From positions 1 to 54,940 of IMG/VR virus record IMGVR_UViG_3300049846_002234: DNA of 54,940 bases; one strand, 5' to 3'. Below, piece after piece: positions 47,767 through 54,940 of the stretch. Positions within the stretch are counted from its first letter, which is position 1. Every line of letters starts with the position of its first letter. The stretch is from a virus. The notes beneath the pieces were generated by a model. The model was given only the letters and a program-made list of their open reading frames with translations, was not told the origin of the DNA and did not search any database. Position numbers and translations under genes: made by a program.

Positions 47767-49794
47767 TCAGACATACTCCCCGAGCTCCTCCGGCGTCATC
47801 CCCTTCGCCCACTCCGGGATCTCATCCGTCGCCGTGATCACCGCCCTGAACCCTGCCGCCAGGTTGTTCTCGTCCTTGTCGCCCACCACGTTCTGGATGT
47901 TCGGTGCCACGGCCGAGTTCCTAAGTGTGCTCGGGCGCAGCGTGAAGGTCGGGTGGAAGCGACTCTCCCCGTCCAGGCGCTTGCGAATGCCGATCGCGTA
48001 GGTGCCTCTGACCTTCCCCAGCGCCCGCAGATCGAGGAGGATCGCGTAGAACGGATCCTTGGTGCTCGCGCGCAGCCTGGTGAGGGTATCCCGATCCGTG
48101 CTGTCCTTCTTCGTCTTCTTGTTCCGCCCGGGCTTGTGGCGCTTGTGCTTCATGTAGGCGAGCACCTGGGGCGGCGAATCCGGGTTGAAGGGCTCCTGCC
48201 AGTACCACCGCTTCACGAAGACTTCCCGCTTCTCCAGCGACGGTGACAGGCTCTTGTCCGTACACCGATGGCGCTCCTGTACACCCTCAGCGCCGCAGCT
48301 TCTGCAGCACCACAACGTGCGAGGCACCGTACGATCGACCACACGCGCCTGCTTGTAGAGCTCGATCTTCAGCGGATCCTTGTCGTCGGCGTCGGCGAGG
48401 GGGGCGCCCGTCCTGGTGTTCATCAGTCGCGCCTTCCCATGATCACCAACCGGGGGCTTGGTCAGCCCTTCCTTGGGGGTGAGCTGTCGGAGGGCTTCCG
48501 GGACGATCTCTTGCAACGTCCGCAGCCGGTGCCGTACCTCGAGGGTCAGCTCCGCTTCAAACGTCTCCAGCTTCGGGCGATCCACATGGATCCCCAGGTG
48601 CTGGGCCGGCTTCAGGACATCCTGCATGTAGGTCACGGTGTGGCGGTACGCCGTGTCCCACTGCCCGGCCTCCTTGAGATCCTGCATCACCCCCAGCAGG
48701 ATCCTGAGCGTCTGCGGCCCGTCGCACGCGGCGTAGTAGCCCGGCTCGGTCGAGAACTTGTGTTTCCACGCGCCGTGACGCGAGTAGAACGGCGCCCAGA
48801 AGCCCATGCCTAGCGGGATGTTGGAGTTGAGGTGGTGCGCGAGCCACATGGCATCGAGGACCACGCCAGGGATCCGGTGGCCGAACGCCAACAGCCGGCG
48901 CACGTCGTAATCGCCGTTCCACATCGCGTGCCGCTTGGCAGCGGTGATGAGACGCCGGATCAGCGGCAGGTACTCCGCTGTGTGCGGGACGGTGATCCCC
49001 TGGTCGCGGTGGAAGGCGAAGTTCACCCGGTCGATCTGGAAGCTCTTGTCGTTCTCGTCCAGCTCGTCCTCGGCCTTCCCCTTCTCCTTGTCGGGCGTCT
49101 CGATGTCGGTGGCGAGGATGATCTGAGGGTTGTCCCGCTGCTCCGCCTCGAACGCCTCGACGTAGCCTTCAAACCACTCCACCGGCGGGTCGATCACCGT
49201 CTCGATCGGATCAGGCTTGTACTCCCCGCGTAGTACTTCCAGCGCCACCTGCAGGTCGAAGCTCACCACCCCGAAGAGGTTGATCGCGCCCCGCTGCAGA
49301 TAGCTCGGGTGGAAGGTACACACCACCTTGCTTCCGTCGGGACGGTCATGCACCGTGCCGTGGAAGTTGTTCACCTTCACGTCGTCCACCGAGAAGTTCC
49401 AGAGTCCCAGCGCCTCACGGATGGCGGTGCTCCCCAGGGCGACGACCACCCGGGCCTCGCGCTCGCTGCTCTCCCGATGCTGTCGGCAGTGATCCGCCGC
49501 CGCCTGGGCCCAGCCCTGCTTGATCTCGAACCCCGGCGGGACGCAGCGCAGCACATTCTCATGCCGGTAAGCGTCGCGGCTCACCCCATTGCGGCTGAGG
49601 ATGCGCGTGTGCATCCCCCCGGCCGCCCCGACGAAGGGGCGGCCCATGATCGCCTCTTCGTACCCTGGAGCTTCCCCCAGGAAGAGGAGATTGGTGAGCG
49701 GGCCCGACCCAGGGACGTAGCCATGCCCCATCGCGTGGAGCGGGCAGCCGAGACAGGAGGTGGGCTTCTGGTAGCGGGGGAGCTGATTAGACAT
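47767..49794 (-). CDS. polA: Uracil-DNA glycosylase domain fused to DNA polymerase I exonuclease/thumb (split gene, part 1)
   Basis: 675 residues. Residues 1-190 match family 4-type uracil-DNA glycosylase: C14-x-x-C17, Cys84 and Cys103 could hold a 4Fe-4S cluster, with GEAPG (40-44) and HPSYL (162-166). Residues 225-370 have 3'-5' exonuclease motifs: Asp230-Ile-Glu232, the N-G-D-Y-D segment at 293-297, and Y354-x3-D358. Then come a polymerase thumb and, near the end, a segment ending VAPNIQNV, the counterpart of PolA's N-L-Q-N-I-P. It stops about 30 residues later, before motif A. ATG 49794 overlaps the methyltransferase gene by 8 bases. Confidence 0.85.
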   Translation of the reverse strand: MSNQLPRYQKPTSCLGCPLHAMGHGYVPGSGPLTNLLFLGEAPGYEEAIMGRPFVGAAGGMHTRILSRNGVSRDAYRHENVLRCVPPGFEIKQGWAQAAADHCRQHRESSEREARVVVALGSTAIREALGLWNFSVDDVKVNNFHGTVHDRPDGSKVVCTFHPSYLQRGAINLFGVVSFDLQVALEVLRGEYKPDPIETVIDPPVEWFEGYVEAFEAEQRDNPQIILATDIETPDKEKGKAEDELDENDKSFQIDRVNFAFHRDQGITVPHTAEYLPLIRRLITAAKRHAMWNGDYDVRRLLAFGHRIPGVVLDAMWLAHHLNSNIPLGMGFWAPFYSRHGAWKHKFSTEPGYYAACDGPQTLRILLGVMQDLKEAGQWDTAYRHTVTYMQDVLKPAQHLGIHVDRPKLETFEAELTLEVRHRLRTLQEIVPEALRQLTPKEGLTKPPVGDHGKARLMNTRTGAPLADADDKDPLKIELYKQARVVDRTVPRTLWCCRSCGAEGVQERHRCTDKSLSPSLEKREVFVKRWYWQEPFNPDSPPQVLAYMKHKRHKPGRNKKTKKDSTDRDTLTRLRASTKDPFYAILLDLRALGKVRGTYAIGIRKRLDGESRFHPTFTLRPSTLRNSAVAPNIQNVVGDKDENNLAAGFRAVITATDEIPEWAKGMTPEELGEYV

Positions 49795-50440
49795 GCGCCG
49801 CCTCCTCCGCCGCCACCCGCGCCCGATGCTCCGCCTTGGCCTCGGTGTAGACCCAGGCCGGCGGGTAGTGGAAGCGCACCGCCGGCGCGTTGTAGGCGCC
49901 AGCGAGATGCCAGATCGCCCAGCAGCTCGGCACGGTGTCCTGCGAGTACTTCCCACTCTTCCGGCTCTTGGCATAGGGGTAGCGCGGAAGGTGCAGGATG
50001 TCACTTGGCAGGTGATTCGCCAGGAAGTCCACCTTGGACGGCTCGCTCTTGGTCGCCTCGAAGAAGCTCAGGCGGACGTGCAAGGCGATGATTCGCGCCG
50101 CACGGCTGTGTACCGCGTTCCACAAGATCGGGAACGCCACCGAGTAGGCCGGGTTCTCGACCAGGAGATCGTACGGCTGCCCGCCGTTGGCATCCAGCCA
50201 CACCTGCCACATTTCCGGCTCGCCGGCATCCCCGTGATAGTCCGCCGGCCACACCGGATCGAGATCGTTGGTGATCCAGCGTACGTCGGAGAAGATCTCC
50301 GGGATGCGCCCGCCCCCGACACACGGCGCGAGCCCGACCGCGTTGCACGGCCACCAGCCCCCCACGAGGCGCTCGTATAGCCACTTCACATACGCGCGAG
50401 GCGTCGGGTAGAACTCGTAGGCGTAGGCGTCGGTGCTCAT
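49787..50440 (-). CDS. DNA adenine methyltransferase-like protein
   Basis: 217 residues. FYPTPRAYVKWL, LAPCVGGGRIPEIF (38-51, SAM-binding motif I variant), NDLDP (58-62) and ENPAYS (95-100, variant of N-P-P-Y/F) are in the order of phage SAM-dependent N6-adenine methyltransferases. Both key motifs differ from the standard (APCVGGG for DPCAGSG, NPAY for NPPY), so activity is uncertain. It could protect DNA from restriction. It overlaps the polymerase gene start. Confidence 0.72.
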   Translation of the reverse strand: MSTDAYAYEFYPTPRAYVKWLYERLVGGWWPCNAVGLAPCVGGGRIPEIFSDVRWITNDLDPVWPADYHGDAGEPEMWQVWLDANGGQPYDLLVENPAYSVAFPILWNAVHSRAARIIALHVRLSFFEATKSEPSKVDFLANHLPSDILHLPRYPYAKSRKSGKYSQDTVPSCWAIWHLAGAYNAPAVRFHYPPAWVYTEAKAEHRARVAAEEAAHV

Positions 50441-50444
50441 GGCG

Positions 50445-50840
50445 CTAGATCGGGAGACGGTTGGAGTACTCCACCTCGTCGTGGAAGTAGGACGACCGCG
50501 CCGTCTCCGCCGGGGCGAAGTGGAGGAGCACGTCCGCAAGCGTGTAGCACACCGGGATCTTGCGCTGCCGTGCCCTGAGCAGCTCAGTGAGGGCGCCAGT
50601 CGAGGTATGCCAGCGGGGGAGGAGCCAGATCCCCGAGCACACACCGAGCTGTTTGAGCCCCTGCTGGATCCAAGCGTCGTATTCCACCTCGAAGGCCCGC
50701 ATGTCGAGCGCGGCGAGGTGCGGGCAGATCGCCCCGATCCCTCGGCTGGTGAGCTCCAGGTAGGCGAGCAGCGCCGTGTTGACGTTGGCCCGCTGCTGTT
50801 CGGGGTTGGGGTCGGTGAGCGGGCCGGCGATGTAGATCAC
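50445..50840 (-). CDS. DUF4406/nucleoside 2-deoxyribosyltransferase-like protein
   Basis: 131 residues, GTG start. MIYIAGPLTD at the start, then helix, CPHLAALD, and WLLPRWHTSTGALTELLRAR near residue 75-95 match the DUF4406 and nucleoside deoxyribosyltransferase-like fold. Members may act on deoxynucleosides, which would fit nucleotide metabolism for phage DNA. The C-terminal tail is extra. Four bases separate it from the methyltransferase gene. Confidence 0.7.
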   Translation of the reverse strand: MIYIAGPLTDPNPEQQRANVNTALLAYLELTSRGIGAICPHLAALDMRAFEVEYDAWIQQGLKQLGVCSGIWLLPRWHTSTGALTELLRARQRKIPVCYTLADVLLHFAPAETARSSYFHDEVEYSNRLPI

Positions 50841-50842
50841 GG

Positions 50843-51082
50843 TCAGTCCTTCCTCGCCAGCACGGCGCGTACAAAGCAGTCCTTCGCCTCGAGCAGCTTA
50901 CGCATCCCCGCCACCAGCTCCGCCATGTCGAGGGGATTGCCCGACTCTTCATGCGCGGCAGCGATCTCCACCAGATCCTTCACCGTCTCGCTGATGAGGG
51001 CGCTGACGTTCTGCGCCGTCCCCGGGCGGAGGTGGGCGAAGGTGAAGTACTTGAGGATGGGCAGCTCGCTAGGCCGGGTCAT
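50843..51082 (-). CDS. Conserved small phage-type protein
   Basis: 79 residues from ATG 51082, overlapping the previous gene by 14 bases. LPILKYFTFAHLRPG at the start and a final MRKLLEAKDCFVRAVL are of a kind I recognise from widespread uncharacterised phage early genes. Helical, soluble. Function unknown. Confidence 0.7.
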   Translation of the reverse strand: MTRPSELPILKYFTFAHLRPGTAQNVSALISETVKDLVEIAAAHEESGNPLDMAELVAGMRKLLEAKDCFVRAVLARKD

Positions 51083-51380
51083 TGTCCGGCGCCTCCTGCA
51101 TGATCTCCTCCTCAGTCGCCAGTGGGCGCGGATCGGGATCCTCCTCCAGCCGCTCTTCCAGCATCGGCACCACGCCACGCTCGAGAATCTCCGGGAACGT
51201 CCCCAGCGTCGCCCCCCGAATGCTCCAGGGCACACCACCATCGCTGTGCCTCTCCGTGATCGACCGAGCGATCGTCCCCTCCACCCAGCTCCGAGGGCCG
51301 GTGTACTCGATGATCCGCAGCACCCGCACCCGGTCCTCGGCTGCCGCTGCCAGTACCTCTCTGAATCTGTCGCTCGCCAT
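51069..51380 (-). CDS. Hypothetical protein
   Basis: 103 residues. The start is helical and charged (ASDRFREVLAAAAEDRV), the middle beta (VRVLRIIEYTGPRSWVEG) and the end acidic (EERLEEDPDPRP). This resembles small phage proteins that bear one strand-rich domain. ATG 51380 is preceded by GAGGCGAG. Unknown function. Confidence 0.55.
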   Translation of the reverse strand: MASDRFREVLAAAAEDRVRVLRIIEYTGPRSWVEGTIARSITERHSDGGVPWSIRGATLGTFPEILERGVVPMLEERLEEDPDPRPLATEEEIMQEAPDNDPA

Positions 51381-51481
51381 ACTCGCCTCCTCGCGCCTGT
51401 AGTTGGCGGCCTCAGCCCTAGCCGCCCACGCCCACCCTACCTAGCCTGTTTGCCGACCCGTGGGTTCCACCCTGGCTCCAG

Positions 51482-51847
51482 CTACCGCTTCTGCAGTCGC
51501 CGCCGCTTCTCTTCTACCCTGGCCTTCCACGCCTGTTGCAGTTCCACACCGTGCGCCCAGGAGAGTGTGAGTTGCGGCCACGGCACACCGCGTACCATCC
51601 CTGGGGGCAGCTCGTCGTCCTCCGCCCTATCCAGCCACACCCGGGTGTTCAACCCGTCGTAGTCGTGGGCGATCAGCGTGATCGCATCGAGATCGACCAT
51701 CCCCATCCCGTTAGGGAGCTCGTACAGCGCCGTCTGCGCCAGCTCCCGCATGACGATCTCGGTGTCGCGGATGCTCGCCGAGGCCTTCCACAGCAGCCAC
51801 AGCAGCAGCACCACAACGCCGGTTGTCCCTGCCCACAGCCAGTCCAT
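51482..51847 (-). CDS. One-TM membrane protein
   Basis: 121 residues. ATG 51847 is preferred to ATG 51850 (ATGATG) because GGAGG then has a 5-base spacing; the upstream helicase stop overlaps at TAATG. Residues 3-22 form one TM segment (WAGTTGVVVLLLWLLWKA). The soluble part has alpha/beta sequence and a basic C-terminus (RVEEKRRRLQKR). A membrane protein in an early unit might act in superinfection exclusion or membrane anchoring. Unknown family. The 101 bases downstream (51381-51481) hold no gene. Confidence 0.6.
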   Translation of the reverse strand: MDWLWAGTTGVVVLLLWLLWKASASIRDTEIVMRELAQTALYELPNGMGMVDLDAITLIAHDYDGLNTRVWLDRAEDDELPPGMVRGVPWPQLTLSWAHGVELQQAWKARVEEKRRRLQKR

Positions 51848-51849
51848 CA

Positions 51850-53403
51850 TTACCTCCACCGTTCCACCCGAGGATCGAAGTTGGTCTTGGCGCGGAGCTG
51901 TTCCATCGTCCCGACGATCTGCAGCCCGGCGAGCGTCCTAGCACGACTCACGCCCACGTAGAGCATGGCCGGCGCTGCCCAGAAGGGGTCAGCGATGTTG
52001 AGCTGTACCTCATCCAGGCTGAGTCCCTGACTCTTGTGTACCGTGGTGGCGTAGGCCAGCCGTAGCGGCATGTAGGTGATCGTCCCTACCACCTCCCACG
52101 GCTGCTTGCGGTCGCCGGTGGGCTTCCTGAACTCGGCCTCGACCATGGGGATCGTCACCACCCGCTCGTTGCGCCGGAGCTTCACTTGCGCGGAGCGTTG
52201 AGTGGGTTGGTCCGTCGAGCTGCTCGCGCCTGGCCCCAGGTACTCCGCCAGATCTCCATTGGCCGCCACCAGCTCCCGATCCCCGCCGAGGTTGTCGTAG
52301 AAGTTGGAGAGCACCATCACGAGCGCCCCTGGCTTGAGGGCCAGCGTCGCGGGGATGTTCTTCCACTCCGGGCGCTCCTTGCCCTGCCGGGTGGAGGTGT
52401 AGAGGACCGGCGCCGTCGTCAGCTCCCGGAGGCGCAGCAGATTGTGCCGATCCACCTCGGCGTTCTTCGCGTAGATGGTCGTACCGGGGAAGTGGGGGTC
52501 TCCGCTCCGTCGCAGGCACGAGCGGAGTACCTCGAGCGCTTCGAGCGCCTCCCGCTTCCTGAGCGCCTGGAGCGCGGCGACGAATCCCAGGTCGGCCTGC
52601 CGATGGATCTTCGTCAGCCGTACGACGTTCGGCTCGAAGTGCTCCGCCCACTCAGGGGCTTCAAAGGCGTACTTCGCCTTCTCCACCCGGCGCTTGGCCG
52701 TGCCATCCTCCTTGGTCTCCTTGGCGCCGATCGGCGGGAGCTGCAGGAAGTCCCCGACCAGGGTGAGCCCCATTTCCGGCTCGTCCCCGACCAGCACGGC
52801 GCTCTCGTTGTTCACCTCTTCCAGTGCCCGTACCAGGAGAGTGAGCGCGTCGGCCTCCATCATGCTCACCTCGTCCAGGATGATCCGGGTGAGCCCGCCG
52901 GTGCGGAGCTTTCGCAGGCGGTTCTGGAGGAAGTTGTGCAGGTAGTTCTCGCGGAGCGATGCGGTATCGAAGTAGCCGAGCAGGCTGTTCACCGTCACGG
53001 CATCGCCCAGGTTCACGGCCGCAATCCCCGTGGTCGCGCAGAGCACGGCGCCGGGGTGTTCCTGGGCCCAGGCCCGCATGATCGTCGTCTTGCCCGTGCC
53101 GGCGCTGCCGGTGACGTAGCAGTAGCGCGCGTTGGGGACCGCCGAGGTATCGACCACGAGCGGCGTCGGCTTCGGCGTCTCCTCAGGTACGTCCTCGAAG
53201 AAGGTGATCGTCTCGGGGGGCGTTGGAGAGGCTGGCGTGTCGTCATAGCCGCACCCCCAGCAACGCGCGTTCAGCTTCACCACCCCACAGATCGGGCACT
53301 CTGGTGGGTCTTCCCCTGCTGGAGGCGCAGGCGCCGGCGTCTTCGGTGTCTCCACCGCGTACGCCGGCAGCCCGCCATCGTCGTAGTCGTCGTAGTCGTA
53401 CAT
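51850..53403 (-). CDS. SF1 helicase, Pif1/RecD-like, with N-terminal zinc site
   Basis: 517 residues. Motifs in order: Walker A GSAGTGKTT (99-107), Walker B IILDEVSMM with Asp177/Glu178, GDFLQLPP (217-224), ATTVHKSQGL and VGVSRART near the end. These are diagnostic of Pif1/RecD2-type 5'-3' DNA helicases. The N-terminus has an acidic Tyr/Asp stretch and CPIC...CWGC (36, 39, 48, 51), a likely zinc ribbon. It probably serves phage replication with the split polymerase. No primase was found in the window. Confidence 0.9.
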   Translation of the reverse strand: MYDYDDYDDGGLPAYAVETPKTPAPAPPAGEDPPECPICGVVKLNARCWGCGYDDTPASPTPPETITFFEDVPEETPKPTPLVVDTSAVPNARYCYVTGSAGTGKTTIMRAWAQEHPGAVLCATTGIAAVNLGDAVTVNSLLGYFDTASLRENYLHNFLQNRLRKLRTGGLTRIILDEVSMMEADALTLLVRALEEVNNESAVLVGDEPEMGLTLVGDFLQLPPIGAKETKEDGTAKRRVEKAKYAFEAPEWAEHFEPNVVRLTKIHRQADLGFVAALQALRKREALEALEVLRSCLRRSGDPHFPGTTIYAKNAEVDRHNLLRLRELTTAPVLYTSTRQGKERPEWKNIPATLALKPGALVMVLSNFYDNLGGDRELVAANGDLAEYLGPGASSSTDQPTQRSAQVKLRRNERVVTIPMVEAEFRKPTGDRKQPWEVVGTITYMPLRLAYATTVHKSQGLSLDEVQLNIADPFWAAPAMLYVGVSRARTLAGLQIVGTMEQLRAKTNFDPRVERWR

Positions 53404-53433
53404 GGTCGCCTCGCCTGCGAACGTACGGAGCGC

Positions 53434-53646
53434 CTAGCGTGTGCTGGTGAGCGTCACGGTGGCGCCCACCTGGGGGGCGATCTGCTTGAGCAGATGCCGC
53501 ATGGAACGCCGCAGCGCATCCTTCCGCGCGTACGACTCCTTGCTCGCCGCGATCACCCGATTGCCGCGTCGCAGCTCCCAGCCCCAGGTGCCCGTCGTGC
53601 GCTGTACGGGCACGAGCACGATCTTCGCGCGTGAGGGCTTGGCCAT
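53434..53646 (-). CDS. YegP/DUF1508-like small protein (tentative)
   Basis: 70 residues. GWELRRGNRVIAASKESYAR followed by a helix (DALRRSMRHLLKQIA) resembles the strand-turn-strand plus K-x-x-A pattern of YegP-like proteins. Basic overall. Function unknown in the family. It ends 30 bases before the helicase start. Confidence 0.5.
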   Translation of the reverse strand: MAKPSRAKIVLVPVQRTTGTWGWELRRGNRVIAASKESYARKDALRRSMRHLLKQIAPQVGATVTLTSTR

Positions 53647-53649
53647 GGC

Positions 53650-54003
53650 TCAGTGCTTTCCGCCGGGGAAGATGATCGGCGACGGCGGCGCGGGCGGCTC
53701 CCCGGCTGGGGCGGCATCCACCCCCACCAGGAACCCGGGGATGGCCCCACCGGGCATGGCCGCCACGGCGAGATCCATCGAGAACATGAGGCGCTGAGCG
53801 CCGGGCGGCATCTGCGGGTCGAGGATCGGGTCCACGCTCACCAGTTGCATCACCGTGGGAGCGTTGCTGTTGGGGAGGAAGAGGATCTTGTCGCCCAGCG
53901 CCACGGGGATGCCGAGGCGATCGGTGAAGTTCAGCGGCGTGCGCTGTGTGACCTGGGCGTCGTTGTCGTGCTGGCTGTGTCCGTTGCCGTTGTTGCTGCT
54001 CAT
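53650..54003 (-). CDS. Hypothetical protein
   Basis: 117 residues: Asn/Gly/His/Ser-rich N-terminus, beta centre (IPVALGDKILFLPNSNAPTV), Pro/Gly-rich end. No domain recognised. ATG 54003 has only a weak ribosome binding site. It is preceded by the hairpin at 54034-54060, so its expression may be lowered relative to the gene upstream. Confidence 0.55.
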   Translation of the reverse strand: MSSNNGNGHSQHDNDAQVTQRTPLNFTDRLGIPVALGDKILFLPNSNAPTVMQLVSVDPILDPQMPPGAQRLMFSMDLAVAAMPGGAIPGFLVGVDAAPAGEPPAPPSPIIFPGGKH

Positions 54004-54033
54004 GGGTGCGACTCGATTCTTGGAAGTGGGAGG

Positions 54034-54060
54034 CTCGAGAGGGGGTATCCCCCTCCCGAG
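54034..54060 (-). terminator. Hairpin between early genes (attenuator or terminator)
   Basis: CTCGAGAGGGGG (54034-54045) pairs with CCCCCTCCCGAG (54049-54060) over 11 of 12 positions with a 3-base loop. It lies in the 79-base gap between the genes at 54083 and 54003. No T tract. A long stem here could stall transcription or protect the upstream message. Confidence 0.6.
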
Positions 54061-54082
54061 CTCCCGCCGGGGTGCGCGACGG

Positions 54083-54787
54083 TTATGCCGTCGGCGCCGG
54101 CTTCTGGCTGACGCGGCGGTACCGCACCAGGTTCTCGTTGGCGAAGAGGGTGGCGCCGCAGGTGCAGGACAGGCGGGCGTCGTACTTCCCTTCCTGGTTC
54201 TTGTCCACGTCCTTCTCGTAGTAGCGGGCGCCGCATCCCACGATCCGATCGCGGCCCTCCTCGCCGTTCATCTCCACGAGCTGGCCGCCGTCGCCCTCGA
54301 CACGGATGGGCTTCTGGTCGTTGCAGTTCCAGGAGAGCTCCACGTCGGCACCGAACCACTCGCCGCCGTGCTTGAGGAGCACCTCGCCGTAGAGGGGCTG
54401 CGTCTTGGGCAGCGCCTGCTCGCCGAGTGCGAAGAGGAGGTAGTCGAAGTCGCTCGCCGACTTGGCGTTGAGGTCGTCCTTCTTGCCGCGCTTGCGCGCC
54501 CGGGCGCTCACCCGGTTGCCGTGCGGGCGGCCGATGTTGCCGGCGTTCTCGGGGGGCGCCTGCACCACGGTGAGGGCGGCGGCGTCGCGGAACACCACCA
54601 CAAGGTTCCCGTCCTTGTCGTTGTCGAACGCTTCCCGCATGTTGTTGGTGCTCGGGAGCTGGAACACGTACGACCCCGGCTGCAGCATCGGGGGACGGCT
54701 GCCCATCTGCGCCGGCAGTTCCGACAGATCCTTCACTTCGTGCTTGATCACGTCCTTGGACAGGTTGAGTTCGCTGAGCTTCGCCAT
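54083..54787 (-). CDS. Hypothetical early protein with Cys pair
   Basis: 234 residues; ATG 54787 follows GGAG with a 10-base spacing. The sequence is mixed: SYVFQLPSTNNMREAFD, a basic RARKRGKK patch, and beta-rich segments. Near the end SCTCGATLFANENLVRYRR and an earlier GCGARYYEKD give three or four cysteines for a possible metal site. Position first before the hairpin suggests strong early expression; a single-strand DNA-binding role is possible but not shown. Confidence 0.6.
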   Translation of the reverse strand: MAKLSELNLSKDVIKHEVKDLSELPAQMGSRPPMLQPGSYVFQLPSTNNMREAFDNDKDGNLVVVFRDAAALTVVQAPPENAGNIGRPHGNRVSARARKRGKKDDLNAKSASDFDYLLFALGEQALPKTQPLYGEVLLKHGGEWFGADVELSWNCNDQKPIRVEGDGGQLVEMNGEEGRDRIVGCGARYYEKDVDKNQEGKYDARLSCTCGATLFANENLVRYRRVSQKPAPTA

Positions 54788-54850
54788 GTGAATCGGTCTC
54801 CTGGAAACGCAGAACAGATGAACGAGCGTCGTCGGGGCGTCTCAGCCCGA

Positions 54851-54940
54851 CTACGCCTGGGGCGCCGACGGCCGGCGCACCGGCGGCATCGGACGAGCGG
54901 TACCGGGCTTGACGCCCGGGGGTGCCGGCCAGGCGGGACG
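54851..54940 (-). CDS. C-terminal part of the Pro-rich protein starting at base 51 across the edge
   Basis: Twenty-nine codons, then TAG at 54853-54851, open to the window edge exactly on a codon boundary and in frame with the ATG at 51 if the ends join. The sequence (PAWPAPPGVKPGTARPMPPV) has the same Pro/Ala/Arg composition as the N-terminal part. The 63 bases downstream (54788-54850) hold the leader of the next gene. Confidence 0.4.
   Translation of the reverse strand, partial: RPAWPAPPGVKPGTARPMPPVRRPSAPQA

Noticed and set aside
1-54940. tRNA genes, CRISPR arrays, insertion sequences, integrase or attachment sites
   Set aside because: None was recognised on reading both strands. A tRNA search program could still find a divergent tRNA.

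Overview
The window looks like the complete or nearly complete genome of a lytic tailed bacteriophage. It is very GC-rich, tightly packed, and has many ATGA/TGATG stop-start overlaps. I see a terminase, a large portal, a scaffold-like protein, a major capsid protein, several head-tail adaptor-like proteins, a tail-nozzle-like protein and three successive internal/ejection-type proteins. I see no tape measure, tail-assembly chaperone pair or sheath, so a short-tailed (podovirus-like) particle fits best. No integrase, repressor, tRNA, CRISPR array or insertion sequence was seen. The host cannot be named; Sec signal peptides and bacterial Ig-like domains point to a bacterium of high GC.

Layout: one long + strand unit (264 to 44134) and one - strand unit (54787 to 44189) converge on a hairpin at about 44138-44184. 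The + unit runs: zinc-finger protein, one-TM protein, GH108 endolysin (about 0.26-2.1 kb); TIM-barrel glycosidase-like protein, small proteins and an HExxH protein (2.1-5.2 kb); terminase, split into an ATPase gene and a nuclease gene (5.2-7.7 kb); portal, scaffold and capsid (8.9-14 kb); head/adaptor genes and zinc-ribbon proteins (14-17.3 kb); a block with fibre-like proteins, three of which carry Sec signal peptides (17.3-26.7 kb); adaptors, tail nozzle and a second TIM-barrel fibre (26.7-34.1 kb); internal virion proteins, including a 2379-residue polyvalent protein with a JAMM-like motif (34.5-43.9 kb). The - unit holds replication and host-interaction genes: a proline-rich C-terminus at the window edge, a Pif1/RecD-like helicase, a DUF4406-like protein, an adenine-methyltransferase-like protein, a uracil-DNA glycosylase/exonuclease/polymerase fusion that stops just before polymerase motif A, a 2.3 kb cassette of small genes (HNH endonuclease, NADAR protein and others), and then the missing polymerase palm with motifs A, B and C.

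The two window ends appear to join. A - strand reading frame with a Shine-Dalgarno sequence starts at base 51, runs off the left edge in frame and would continue from base 54940 to a stop at 54851. This suggests a circular or circularly permuted assembly in which bases 52-263 are the divergent control region.

The most interesting signals are: the split DNA polymerase I with an HNH gene between its halves; the split large terminase; a 16-bp palindrome identical in its inner 14 bases to a chromosomal parS (ParB) site, spelled with atypical AT-ending codons inside the giant virion gene; a set of structural-type proteins with Sec signal peptides; two start codons placed exactly 6 nt after a TAGAAT box (leaderless-type starts); and a duplicated small protein whose second copy lies in frame after an amber stop and has no start codon of its own.
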